From: Legionellaceae bacterium
GTDB taxonomy: Bacteria; Pseudomonadota; Gammaproteobacteria; Legionellales; Legionellaceae
DNA length: 33,683 nucleotides
Direction of reading: 5' to 3'
Assembly: GCA_947476305.1 (NCBI GenBank)
Contig: CANJQE010000009.1
Span: 1 to 33,683 of the forward strand
The notes below the pieces were generated by a model. That model searched no databases and was not told the origin of the DNA. It was given only the letters and a program-made list of their open reading frames with translations. This document shows positions 1-7,517 of this stretch, piece after piece; position 1 is the first letter of the stretch; each line of letters begins with the position of its first letter. The position numbers and the translations under genes were made by a program.

Positions 1-21
1 GATTTTTGCTTCTGTTTCCAT
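1..21 (-). CDS. Start of a putative IS21-type transposase (istA), partial
   Basis: Only seven codons lie in the window. Read on the minus strand, an ATG at 21 opens Met-Glu-Thr-Glu-Ala-Lys-Ile, preceded at about 9 nt by an AGAGG ribosome-binding site. An earlier in-frame ATG at 30 is also possible. The gene reads outwards, away from two repeats that look like IS21-family ends; in IS21 elements istA begins just inside the left end. The protein fragment is too short to identify by itself, so the call rests on this context. Confidence 0.35.
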
Positions 22-87
22 AATTAACATCCTCTAATTCCCTCTAGATTACTAAAATCCAGAGTACACGCTTTGCTCGATTTTAGA

Positions 88-147
88 GGGTCAAAATTGG
101 ATGCTGATTTACCCTAAAAGGGGGTCATTTTTGCATGCTGATTTACA
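88..147 (-). mobile_element. Putative IS21-family terminal end with two subterminal repeats
   Basis: Two similar 25-bp segments, 88-112 and 122-146, are exactly 34 bp apart and share the core ATGCTGATTTAC plus a GGGTCA block. Read on the minus strand the outer copy begins TGTAAATCAGCATGC at 147, and the 5'-TG start is typical of IS21-family ends. Multiple terminal repeats upstream of istA are also a family trait. The element body would lie to the left, outside the window. The opposite end and the target duplication cannot be seen. Confidence 0.5.
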
Positions 148-310
148 AAGTAAAGGAACAAATGAAGCAATACTAGATAATGAAAAATTCGGAGCAAAAA
201 GCTCAAGCGATGTTTCCTTGAAATTTTCCAGTTTTAAAAAACAAATCGCTGAGCTGAGAAGTAATGATAGTGACGAGGAACTAAGTCATGGCAATACAAG
301 TGGGTTGTAA
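148..310 (+). pseudogene. Possible 3' tail of a gene cut by the IS21-like end
   Basis: An open frame runs from within the IS end to a TAA at 308-310. The part outside the IS encodes about 53 hydrophilic residues ending in SDEELSHGNTSGL. It has no ribosome-binding site, and its apparent start lies inside the terminal repeats, so it is not a convincing complete gene. It could be the C-terminal remnant of a protein disrupted by the insertion. The acidic, Ser/Thr/Gly-rich end is reminiscent of Dot/Icm secretion tails, but that is weak evidence. It may equally be chance open frame. Confidence 0.25.
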
Positions 311-646
311 TGTGCTTCCATCCTCTTATGATGATGAAAACCATTGTGTATCTTAATCTAAAGCTAATGGATGTCCTTCATTATGCTTTCAATGAGTTAT
401 TTAGTGTTCTTGGTGTGTTAAATTTGATCTGCTTGGATTGTAACCACCACATCCATGGTAGAAAAGGAAGTTAATATTCAGTGAGCAAGAATTTAAAAAC
501 TACAGTCACATTAAAATTTATCTGCTAGTTAACATTCACTAAATGTTTAGTTTACGATTAATTGTAAATAATAATTAAGTCAAAGAGGGACAAGCTGTTT
601 TTTTATTGTTTCGGAGTGATTCTTATTTTGGTGTGGTTTTTAATAA
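311..646. other. 336-bp stretch with no recognisable gene
   Basis: AT-rich sequence with stops in all frames and no coding region longer than about 60 codons that I could support. I see no clear terminator hairpin for the tRNA genes that read into it from the right. It may be decayed sequence next to the IS insertion. Confidence 0.5.
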
Positions 647-723
647 TGGCGCGCCCGGAAGGATTCGAACCTCCGACCCTTTGGTTCGTAGCCAAATACT
701 CTATCCAACTGAGCTACGGGCGC
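647..723 (-). tRNA. tRNA-Arg (anticodon ACG)
   Basis: Read on the minus strand, the 77-nt gene starts GCGCCCG and ends CGGGCGC-G-CCA, so the acceptor stem is perfect and CCA is encoded. The D-arm has AGCTCAGTTGGATAGAGT, the anticodon arm is TTTGG-CTACGAA-CCAAA with ACG at positions 34-36, and the T-arm has GGTTCGAATCC. A34 would be deaminated to inosine, so the tRNA reads CGU, CGC and CGA. It lies 6 nt downstream of tRNA-Ser and is probably co-transcribed with it. Confidence 0.95.
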
Positions 724-729
724 GTTGAT

Positions 730-819
730 TGGCGGAGAGAGAGGGATTCGAACCCTCGATGGGATTTCTCCCATACTCCCTTAGCAGGGGAGCGCCTTCG
801 ACCACTCGGCCATCTCTCC
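730..819 (-). tRNA. tRNA-Ser (anticodon GCT)
   Basis: A 90-nt class II tRNA on the minus strand. It starts GGAGAGA and ends TCTCTCC-G-CCA. The anticodon arm is CTCCC-CTGCTAA-GGGAG, giving GCT, which reads AGC and AGU. The long variable arm (TATGGGAGAAATCCCATCG) has the stem expected of tRNA-Ser, and the T-loop is GGTTCGAATCC. It is the first gene of the Ser-Arg tRNA pair. Confidence 0.95.
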
Positions 820-834
820 AATCAATGGTAGCGG

Positions 835-862
835 AGTATACCAGGTATTTAGATGTCGTCAA
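835..862 (-). promoter_or_regulatory. Sigma70 promoter of the tRNA-Ser/tRNA-Arg unit
   Basis: On the minus strand TTGACG (862-857) is followed after 16 bp by TATACT (840-835). The predicted start lies near 828, about 9 nt before mature tRNA-Ser. A GC-rich stretch (CTCCGC) follows the -10 box, as expected for a stable-RNA discriminator. Confidence 0.75.
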
Positions 863-1101
863 TAATTCTTAAATCTAATCTTAAAAAAAATGAAAAAATG
901 TAATTAAATTATCATCTTTGGGTAAAAAATATTAAGAATGGGATTTATTGTCCAGTAATAAATAGAGCATCTATTTACATATAAAAAGTTATTGTCTTTT
1001 TAATTAAATAGAATTTCCAAATTTAAGATATTACTGCTAATCTTTGTTTTTATATTTTTTTGATTGCTCATTTGTATTTATGGCCTGTACAAGGAGGACT
1101 A

Positions 1102-2421
1102 ATGAAACACCAGTCGAATTTAAGTGGTCGTGACGTATATATTGTAGATGGGAGTCGTACCCCATTCCTAAAAGCTAAAGGAATAGGACCTTTTACTGCA
1201 TCAGATTTGGCTGTGGCTGCAGGTATGTCATTGCTTAATAGACAACCTTTTGAACCATCTGAAATAGATGAAGTTATTATTGGTAGTGCTATGCCAAGCC
1301 CTGATGAAGCAAATATTGCACGGGTGGTTGCCTTACGTCTTGGTTGTGGCGATAAAGTTCCTGCTTTTACAGTCATGAGAAATTGCGCTTCAGGCATGCA
1401 AGCCTTAGATAATGCAGCCATGCAAATCGCTAGTGGGCGTAGTAATTTAGTTCTTGCAGGTGGTACTGATGCGATGAGCCATGCCCCTTTATTATTTAAT
1501 CAAAAAATGGCTGGATGGTTAGGTCAATGGTTTGGTTCTAAAACAGTAGGGCAAAAACTGGGTTTAGCTACACAATTGCGACCTTCTTATTTTGCGCCTG
1601 TTATTGCTTTATTGAGAGGATTAACTGATCCGATTGTAGGGCTCAATATGGGGCAAACTGCTGAAAAAGTTGCTTATCGTTTTAACATTAGCCGCGAGCA
1701 AATGGATGAGTTTGCTTGTCAAAGTCATTTAAAACTAGCTCAAGCTTATACTGAACAGCGAATGAATGAAGTAGCACCAATTATTGATTATAAAGGCCGT
1801 GCTTATTTGCAAGATGATGGTATACGTTCTGATTCTACTGTGGAGAAATTAGGGAAACTAAAACCCTTCTTTGACAAGAAATATGGCATGGTTACCCCAG
1901 GAAACAGCTCGCAAATTACTGATGGTGCTTGTCTTTTACTATTAGCAAGTGCTGAGGCAGTAAAAAAACATGGTCTAAAAGTTATAGGACGAATAGTTGA
2001 TTCGCAATGGTCGGCATTGGATCCTTCACAAATGGGTCTTGGACCTGTGCATGCAGCTACTCCTATCTTACAAAGACATAAATTAAAGCCTGATGATTTG
2101 GATTGTTGGGAAATTAATGAAGCGTTTGCAGCGCAGGTTCTAGGATGTTTTGCTGCTTGGGATGATGATGAGTATTGCAAAGAACAACTGGGCTTAAAAG
2201 AAGCATTAGGTGCTCCTTCTTTTGGTAAGTTAAATCGTGAAGGCGGTGCTATTGCTGCAGGTCATCCAATTGGAGCAAGTGGTGCGCGTATTGTTCTACA
2301 TGTATTAAAATCTCTTGAGCAAAGAAATGAGTCACGTGGTATGGCTTCCATTTGTATTGGTGGAGGGCAGGGCGGGGCTATGTATCTTGAACGAGTGACT
2401 GAGGTGAAAGGACATGAATAA
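1102..2421 (+). CDS. fadI: Acetyl-CoA C-acyltransferase (3-ketoacyl-CoA thiolase), FadI type
   Basis: This thiolase cleaves 3-ketoacyl-CoA with CoA to acetyl-CoA and a chain shortened by two carbons, the last step of beta-oxidation. The ATG at 1102 was chosen because AAGGAGG lies 6 nt upstream; the frame continues to 1060 without a ribosome-binding site. The 439-residue product matches FadI (about 436) better than FadA (about 387). The nucleophile is Cys95 in RNCASGMQAL, with His388 in GHPIGASGAR and the second catalytic Cys418 in ICIGGGQGGAM. The gene overlaps fadJ by 8 nt, so the two are translationally coupled and probably form the alpha2-beta2 trifunctional complex in the cytosol. Confidence 0.93.
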   Translation: MKHQSNLSGRDVYIVDGSRTPFLKAKGIGPFTASDLAVAAGMSLLNRQPFEPSEIDEVIIGSAMPSPDEANIARVVALRLGCGDKVPAFTVMRNCASGMQALDNAAMQIASGRSNLVLAGGTDAMSHAPLLFNQKMAGWLGQWFGSKTVGQKLGLATQLRPSYFAPVIALLRGLTDPIVGLNMGQTAEKVAYRFNISREQMDEFACQSHLKLAQAYTEQRMNEVAPIIDYKGRAYLQDDGIRSDSTVEKLGKLKPFFDKKYGMVTPGNSSQITDGACLLLLASAEAVKKHGLKVIGRIVDSQWSALDPSQMGLGPVHAATPILQRHKLKPDDLDCWEINEAFAAQVLGCFAAWDDDEYCKEQLGLKEALGAPSFGKLNREGGAIAAGHPIGASGARIVLHVLKSLEQRNESRGMASICIGGGQGGAMYLERVTEVKGHE

Positions 2422-4432
2422 TTACAAACATTGGGACTTACAACGAGATAAAGATCAGATACTTTGGTTAGGTTTAAATCGTAGTGATGCGAATGTAAAT
2501 ACGATTAATGAAGAGGTCTTGGATGAGTTAAATAGTATTCTTCAAGAAATAGCGCAAGATAAAAAGGCACTTGGTTTAGTAGTGTATTCTTTAAAAGAAA
2601 AAGGCTTTGTTGCTGGCGCTGATGTGAAAATTTTTTCCGAATTTGCAAGCCCTGCCAAAGCGGTAGAATTTTTACAAAAGGGACAAGCAGTTTTTTCTCG
2701 CTTACAACATTTATCGATACCCACTGTAGCTTTAATTAATGGGTTCTGCTTGGGCGGTGGTTATGAATTAGCCTTAGCCTGTACTTATAGAATTGCTAGT
2801 GATGAAAAAGACACAAAAATTGGCTTACCTGAAATTATGTTGGGTATTCATCCTGGTTGGGGCGGAACAGTGCGATTACCTCAACTTATTGGCGGATTTA
2901 AAGCATTGTCCCAGTCTATTTTGACTGGTCAAGTGCATCATTCAATAAAAGCAAAAAAATTAGGGATGATTGATGAGGTTGTTCCTGTACGTCAATTAAA
3001 AAGAGCCGCTGTTTATTTTATAAAAAATAAACCAACAAGACAAAGACCTTCATTCATGGCTCAATTAATGGACCAAGCGTGGTTAAGAGCGCCTATCGCT
3101 TATTTACTACGCTATAATGTTACTAAGCGAGTACGTAAAGAACATTACCCTGCTCCTTATTCTGTGATTGATCTATGGGAAAAGGAAGGTGGTGTTGGTG
3201 ATAGAGCTTATTTAAAAGAAGTAGATTCTATTGAGCAATTAATTAGCAAAAATGAAACCTCAAAAAACTTAATTAGAGCCTTTCTATTAAGAGAGCGACT
3301 CAAGAATTTTGCTAAAGACAGTAGTTTTAAAGCCCAGCATGTGCATGTAATTGGTGCGGGAATCATGGGTGGTGATATTGCTGCTTGGTGTGCTTTACGA
3401 GGAATTAGAGTTAGTCTACAAGATAAATCTTATGAACAAATTGCACCTGCCATAGGACGTGCTCATGCACTTTATAAGAAAAAATTAAAAAAACCACGTT
3501 TAATTCAAGAGGCAATGGATAATCTTATTCCAGATCCCGACGGTCATGGTATTGCACGGGCTGATGTGATTATTGAAGCCGTATTTGAAAATCTTCTAGT
3601 AAAACAAGAAATAATGAAACAGGTGGAAGCGCTTGCTAAAAAAGATGCGATAATAGCTACTAACACCTCCAGTATTCCATTAGATGAAATAAGTGCGGTA
3701 ATGAAAAATCCACAGCGTTTAGTGGGTATACATTTCTTCAACCCAGTTTCGAAGATGGATTTAGTTGAGGTAGTGAGCAGCACTTCTACTGCTAAAAAGG
3801 TTGAGCAAAACGCCTGCTCTTTTGTTAATCAGATTGGTAAATTACCTTTGCCTGTTAAATCAAGCCCTGGATTTTTAGTTAATAGAGTGCTCATGCCTTA
3901 TTTAATGGAGTGTGTGCAATTATTAGAGGAAGGATATAGTCCTGAAACTATCGATGAAGCTGCTCTACAATTTGGTATGTTTATGGGGCCTGTTGAATTA
4001 GCTGATACAGTGGGTATGGATGTTTGTTTAGCTGTAGCTGAAAATTTAACTACCCATTTTGGTGGTACGGTACCACAAAAATTACGTGAAATGGTTAAAG
4101 ACGGTAAGTTAGGTCGTAAAACTGGCAATGGTTTCTACCTATATAAGAATGGTAAACCAGTTAAAAAGACAGCTAATGCAAAAGTCGATTCGACTATTGC
4201 GGACCGATTAATTCTTCGCATGGTTAATGAATCAGCAGCTTGTTTGCGTGAAGGGGTAGTCGCAGATGCCGATCTATTGGACGCAGGAATGATCTTTGCA
4301 ACGGGCTTTGCTCCATTCCGTGGTGGTCCAATGAATTATGCTAATGATTTTGGCAAAAATAAATTAGAACATCTTTTTAAAACGTTTGAATCTAAATATG
4401 GAGAGCGTTTTAAAGTGGATACTAGTTTATAG
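2414..4432 (+). CDS. fadJ: Enoyl-CoA hydratase / 3-hydroxyacyl-CoA dehydrogenase (FadJ/FadB-like alpha subunit)
   Basis: A bifunctional beta-oxidation enzyme that hydrates 2-enoyl-CoA and oxidises the L-3-hydroxyacyl-CoA with NAD+. Residues 1-190 form a crotonase domain with oxyanion-hole glycines (LGGGYELAL) and both catalytic glutamates, Glu118 and Glu140 (GLPEI). A Rossmann domain follows, with the dinucleotide loop GAGIMGG near 314-320 and catalytic His440 in HFFNPVSKMD. Two C-terminal helical dehydrogenase domains complete the protein. At 672 residues it is a little shorter than E. coli FadJ (714). The order thiolase then multifunctional subunit is that of fadIJ rather than fadBA. Naming it fadJ rather than fadB rests mainly on this order. 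Confidence 0.92.
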   Translation: MNNYKHWDLQRDKDQILWLGLNRSDANVNTINEEVLDELNSILQEIAQDKKALGLVVYSLKEKGFVAGADVKIFSEFASPAKAVEFLQKGQAVFSRLQHLSIPTVALINGFCLGGGYELALACTYRIASDEKDTKIGLPEIMLGIHPGWGGTVRLPQLIGGFKALSQSILTGQVHHSIKAKKLGMIDEVVPVRQLKRAAVYFIKNKPTRQRPSFMAQLMDQAWLRAPIAYLLRYNVTKRVRKEHYPAPYSVIDLWEKEGGVGDRAYLKEVDSIEQLISKNETSKNLIRAFLLRERLKNFAKDSSFKAQHVHVIGAGIMGGDIAAWCALRGIRVSLQDKSYEQIAPAIGRAHALYKKKLKKPRLIQEAMDNLIPDPDGHGIARADVIIEAVFENLLVKQEIMKQVEALAKKDAIIATNTSSIPLDEISAVMKNPQRLVGIHFFNPVSKMDLVEVVSSTSTAKKVEQNACSFVNQIGKLPLPVKSSPGFLVNRVLMPYLMECVQLLEEGYSPETIDEAALQFGMFMGPVELADTVGMDVCLAVAENLTTHFGGTVPQKLREMVKDGKLGRKTGNGFYLYKNGKPVKKTANAKVDSTIADRLILRMVNESAACLREGVVADADLLDAGMIFATGFAPFRGGPMNYANDFGKNKLEHLFKTFESKYGERFKVDTSL

Positions 4433-4445
4433 CTTAGCTTCAGAG

Positions 4446-4521
4446 TGTAGCCTGGATTAGCGCAGTGTAATCCGGGAATGTCGCCAACCCCGTATTACGA
4501 CTTCGTCTAATACGGGCTACA
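4446..4521. repeat. Palindromic intergenic repeat with TGTAGCC/GGCTACA ends
   Basis: A 76-bp element begins TGTAGCC and ends GGCTACA (inverted termini). It contains an internal hairpin, CCCGTATTA...TAATACGGG at about 4489-4516, and a left segment with TGGATTAG and TAATCC. It lies between fadJ and the L,D-transpeptidase gene. It shares its termini with the repeat at 25534-25606 and the GTAGCC motif with those at 12101 and 21173, so it belongs to a dispersed family of non-coding repeats. Confidence 0.7.
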
Positions 4522-4617
4522 TCCAATTTAATGGCAGTGGATCGTCCAGTATGGTTTTATTTGGGTCTTAAATTGGTTATTTCTATCGATTACATTTATT
4601 AAGCAAGGATCCCATCC

Positions 4618-5511
4618 ATGCATCGCACCATAACTTTTCATTGTTGTATTCTTTATTTTTTATGCTTAGTCATCTCTTCGTCTCAAGCTGCAGTTTTTGT
4701 TATTCCTAGTAATGGGGATATTATTGGTAAAACACAACGGACAAGTTCCGAGGTGAATGAAAGCATCGAGGATGTTGGTAGACGTTTTGGTATTGGTTAT
4801 TATGAAATGGTGAATGCTAATCCTCACGCTGATTCAATTCATACTTTATCAGCTAATACCGCTTTAATAATTCCTTCTCAATTTATTCTTCCTTCAGCTC
4901 CAAGAGAGGGTATTGTCATTAATCTAGCTGAATATCGTTTATATTATTTTCCACCAGATGAAAATGTAGTAATTACTTTCCCAATAGGCATTGGCAAAAA
5001 GGGATGGAGTACTCCTGTGGGGACTACCAAGGTGATAGCAAAAGTGACTCATCCTACTTGGCGGCCCACAGCAAAAGTTTTGGCTGCGGCAGAACAAATA
5101 GGAGCTCCACTTCCTGATGTTTTTCCTCCTGGGCCAAATAATCCTTTAGGAGATTATGCTTTGCGCTTAGCTTGGCCTTCTTTTCTGATTCATGGAACCA
5201 ATAGGGTAGATGGAATAGGCGCTCGAGTGAGCGCAGGATGTATACGGATGCTACCTAATGATATTGAATTCTTATTTAATACAGTAAAAACTGGTACTAA
5301 AGTTAAGGTGATAAATGAACCTATTAAAATTGGCCGAGCTGGAAGCATTTTCTTTCTTCAAATGTATCCTCTTTTAAGTGAAGAAAAAAATGAAAATTTA
5401 AATAATTTGTTTAATAAAAAAATAAGCAGTTTAAATTTAAAGGATGTTCGTAAGAAATTAATTCTTAATGAATTTTCACATCCTAGTGGTTTACTTAAAC
5501 AACTTACCTAG
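4618..5511 (+). CDS. Secreted L,D-transpeptidase (YkuD/ErfK-YbiS family) with LysM-like N-terminus
   Basis: A periplasmic peptidoglycan enzyme, 297 aa. An N-terminal signal peptide (about residues 1-24, hydrophobic, ending SSSQAA) precedes a LysM-like region (about 45-95) with DVGRRFGIGYYEMVNANP. The YkuD domain (about 98-235) carries the catalytic motif His192 (HGTN) and Cys208 (SAGCIRM). Such enzymes make 3-3 cross-links or attach lipoproteins to meso-DAP. The C-terminal 55 residues are Lys/Asn/Leu-rich and unassigned. Its last 21 nt overlap the convergent PAP2 gene. Some Legionella homologues are, as far as I recall, annotated as enhanced-entry protein EnhA; I could not verify that here. 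Confidence 0.88.
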   Translation: MHRTITFHCCILYFLCLVISSSQAAVFVIPSNGDIIGKTQRTSSEVNESIEDVGRRFGIGYYEMVNANPHADSIHTLSANTALIIPSQFILPSAPREGIVINLAEYRLYYFPPDENVVITFPIGIGKKGWSTPVGTTKVIAKVTHPTWRPTAKVLAAAEQIGAPLPDVFPPGPNNPLGDYALRLAWPSFLIHGTNRVDGIGARVSAGCIRMLPNDIEFLFNTVKTGTKVKVINEPIKIGRAGSIFFLQMYPLLSEEKNENLNNLFNKKISSLNLKDVRKKLILNEFSHPSGLLKQLT

Positions 5512-6396
5512 GATAGGTTTAGGAGAGCATCGTTTAGACCATTGTAAAAACCAATAACTCATTAAGACTAATATAAGTCCTGTTATTACATCAATTGGAT
5601 AATGCCAGCCTAATAATATGCAAGAAGCAATTAATATGATATTTGCTAAAAATAATAGTAAACATGGAATCGGCCATTCTTTAAGCAAATAAACGCAGAG
5701 CAAAGCCCAGATGCAATGAAAAGAAGGTAACGCAATTAAACCACCTTCAAGTGTAGAAGGAATAAGGTAGTTGTGAATTTCATTAAATTTTAAACCAGTT
5801 GCAATTTGATAAGGAGTAAAAAAAGGGCTGGAAATAACACTTGCTGGTGCTGTTGTGGGATAAAAATAATAAAAGCAAAAGCCAATCAAAGTAGTGAATA
5901 AAAGAAGGAAATAATATTCCTTAATAATTTTAAATCTTCCCATCGCTATAACAAATAATGGTATAAAACACATTTGATAAGTAAGGCTATCGTAGATAAA
6001 TCCTAATAATAGATGCAAACGAGGATGTTCCTGAGTCCATTTCAATATAGCAATCATATCAATATCTAATTTATTCTCTAAAGCAACAATTTGTTCGTCA
6101 ATAGGAGGAAATGGAGTGAGTTGTACAGCATTAGTAGCTAAGGCAACAAGACACATCACTAAAAAAAAGTAGATTAGCTCAAGTCCTCTTTTGCTTAAGC
6201 GGGTGTTTTTCCCCACTTGTAGTATGAGTCCGGCATAGACAAGAATCAAAGAAAAAGCAATATGAAGAATATTCGGAGGAAAATAATTATTGCCTGGGTA
6301 TTTATAAATAAAAAAATTTACTAGTTGAGCAATTAGAGATAAAAAAATAATAAGCCCACTTATTATTAATATCCAAGTATTTGTTTTAGAATGCAT
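5491..6396 (-). CDS. Polytopic PAP2-superfamily (Aur1/inositolphosphotransferase-like) membrane protein
   Basis: A 301-aa inner-membrane protein with about seven or eight hydrophobic segments. The motifs fit the PAP2_3/Aur1 branch of the lipid phosphatase superfamily: YPTTAP at 180-184, the SFH motif with His227 (LPSFHCIW), and GWHYPIDVITG with His265 and Asp269. Members act on lipid or isoprenoid phosphates or transfer phospho-headgroups between lipids; the substrate here cannot be read from sequence. It starts 5 nt after the csrA-like gene, so the two are probably one operon. Its 3' end overlaps the convergent L,D-transpeptidase gene by 21 nt, with no terminator between them. Confidence 0.82.
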   Translation of the reverse strand: MHSKTNTWILIISGLIIFLSLIAQLVNFFIYKYPGNNYFPPNILHIAFSLILVYAGLILQVGKNTRLSKRGLELIYFFLVMCLVALATNAVQLTPFPPIDEQIVALENKLDIDMIAILKWTQEHPRLHLLLGFIYDSLTYQMCFIPLFVIAMGRFKIIKEYYFLLLFTTLIGFCFYYFYPTTAPASVISSPFFTPYQIATGLKFNEIHNYLIPSTLEGGLIALPSFHCIWALLCVYLLKEWPIPCLLLFLANIILIASCILLGWHYPIDVITGLILVLMSYWFLQWSKRCSPKPILGKLFK

Positions 6397-6401
6397 TTGA
6401 C

Positions 6402-6602
6402 CTAGGATTCAGTTGCAGATAGAAGTTCCTTTTGCTTAATTGCATGAAAAATTTCTTCTCTGTGTACATTGATGGTTCTCGGTGCTTCTACACCAAATTT
6501 AATATTACCATGTTGTGCTGTTTTAAAAGCTAAGATTTTGACAGTAGTACTTCCTATACGAATCATCAATGGTTTTTCAAATTCAAGAGAAATTATATCC
6601 AT
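6402..6602 (-). CDS. Divergent CsrA/RsmA-family protein
   Basis: A 66-aa protein that aligns with CsrA without gaps at the start (LMI at 12-14) and keeps the C-terminal signature GVEAPRTINVHREEI, which includes the RNA-contacting Val-His-Arg. CsrA dimers bind GGA motifs in mRNA leaders. The N-terminal strand differs: where CsrA has Leu4-Thr-Arg6-Arg7, this protein has Ile4-Ser-Leu6-Glu7, so a main RNA-binding arginine is lost. A GAGGG ribosome-binding site lies 4 nt before the ATG. It is the first gene of a probable operon with the PAP2 gene. It is unlikely to be the canonical CsrA of the organism; altered RNA specificity is possible. Confidence 0.85.
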   Translation of the reverse strand: MDIISLEFEKPLMIRIGSTTVKILAFKTAQHGNIKFGVEAPRTINVHREEIFHAIKQKELLSATES

Positions 6603-6831
6603 TAAACCCTCGTTATTATAGTAGTTATATAAGGTTTGTTTTTAAATACGCTGGTAATAAGCTTATGCACGTTAACTAATTTAACCGGTTTTGTCACTAG
6701 CAATTAGCCTAAATTTCAAAAAAAATGTTTAGATGTGAACAAAACTGAACAAATGTTTTTTAATTAAACAATAAATGAAATTAATTGTTAATTAATGGAA
6801 ATAACAATCCATTTTTTATACCAATTTATCA

Positions 6832-6860
6832 TTGTAAGCAAGCTATAAAAGAGTTACAAT
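6832..6860 (+). promoter_or_regulatory. Probable sigma70 promoter of the rpsF operon
   Basis: TTGTAA (6832-6837) and TACAAT (6855-6860) are separated by 17 bp. A start near 6867 would give a leader of about 60 nt before the rpsF ATG. The 325-bp gap from 6603 to 6927, between the divergent csrA-like gene and rpsF, otherwise holds only AT-rich sequence with short TTAA-rich palindromes. I did not find a convincing S6:S18 autoregulatory structure. Confidence 0.5.
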
Positions 6861-6927
6861 TGCGCTGTTTTTTCAACTTGCCTTACTGACAACTAAAATC
6901 AGAAGGCTATATCCATAAGGAGAACTC

Positions 6928-7266
6928 ATGAGACATTATGAAATTATGTTTCTTGTGCACCCAGATCAAAGCGAACAAGTACCTGCAATGGTGGAACGCT
7001 ATGAAGGGATTATTACAAAGCACAATGGCTCAATACATCGTAAAGAAGACCTAGGGCGTCGTCAGTTGGCTTATCCAATTAATGATGTTCATAAAGCGCA
7101 CTACATTCTATTGAATGTGGAATGTAACCTCGAAGCACTAGAAGAAATTAAAAATGCATTTAAGTTTAATGATGCTATTTTAAGAAATCTAATCACTGTG
7201 CAAAAACTAGCGATTACTGGTGAATCCGTGTTAATGAAGAAAGAAAAAGAAACACGAACTGCTTAA
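6928..7266 (+). CDS. rpsF: 30S ribosomal protein S6
   Basis: Small-subunit protein S6, which binds 16S rRNA with S18 in the platform. The N-terminus [19 protein letters not shown] and the block [17 protein letters not shown] are diagnostic. The 112-residue length falls in the bacterial range and lacks the acidic Glu-rich tail seen in E. coli. AAGGAG lies 7 nt before the ATG. It is the first gene of rpsF-rpsR-membrane protein-rplI, with rpsR starting 12 nt later. Confidence 0.97.
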   Translation: MRHYEIMFLVHPDQSEQVPAMVERYEGIITKHNGSIHRKEDLGRRQLAYPINDVHKAHYILLNVECNLEALEEIKNAFKFNDAILRNLITVQKLAITGESVLMKKEKETRTA

Positions 7267-7278
7267 GAGGAGCGTATT

Positions 7279-7506
7279 ATGTCTGTATATTTTCGTAGAA
7301 AAAAAATGTGTCGTTTTAGTGCCGAAGGCGGAAACGAGATCGATTACAAAGATATTAATTTGTTGAAAAACTATATTTCTGAAACCGGAAAAATAGTACC
7401 TAGTCGTATTACAGGTACGCAAGCACGTTTTCAACGTCAATTAGCTAAAGCAATTAAACATGCTCGCTTTATTGGTTTATTACCATACTGTGATAGTCAC
7501 AGATAA
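7279..7506 (+). CDS. rpsR: 30S ribosomal protein S18
   Basis: A 75-aa basic protein with the S18 signature: an RRKKMCRF start, then IDYKDINLL and the conserved [21 protein letters not shown] followed by [17 protein letters not shown]. It pairs with S6 on the 30S platform. An AGAGGAG-type ribosome-binding site sits in the 12-nt gap after rpsF. No priB gene lies between rpsF and rpsR, unlike in enterobacteria. Confidence 0.97.
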   Translation: MSVYFRRKKMCRFSAEGGNEIDYKDINLLKNYISETGKIVPSRITGTQARFQRQLAKAIKHARFIGLLPYCDSHR

Positions 7507-7517
7507 TATAGCTAAAA

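Noticed and set aside
616-831. Open frame of 71 codons on the plus strand
   Set aside because: It runs antisense through tRNA-Arg and tRNA-Ser; the tRNA cloverleafs explain the sequence.
1060-1101. Upstream extension of the thiolase frame
   Set aside because: There is no ribosome-binding site at 1060, while AAGGAGG stands directly before the ATG at 1102, where family similarity begins.
6867-6927. S6:S18-binding autoregulatory leader before rpsF
   Set aside because: The leader lacks a hairpin and CCG bulge that I could recognise as this motif.
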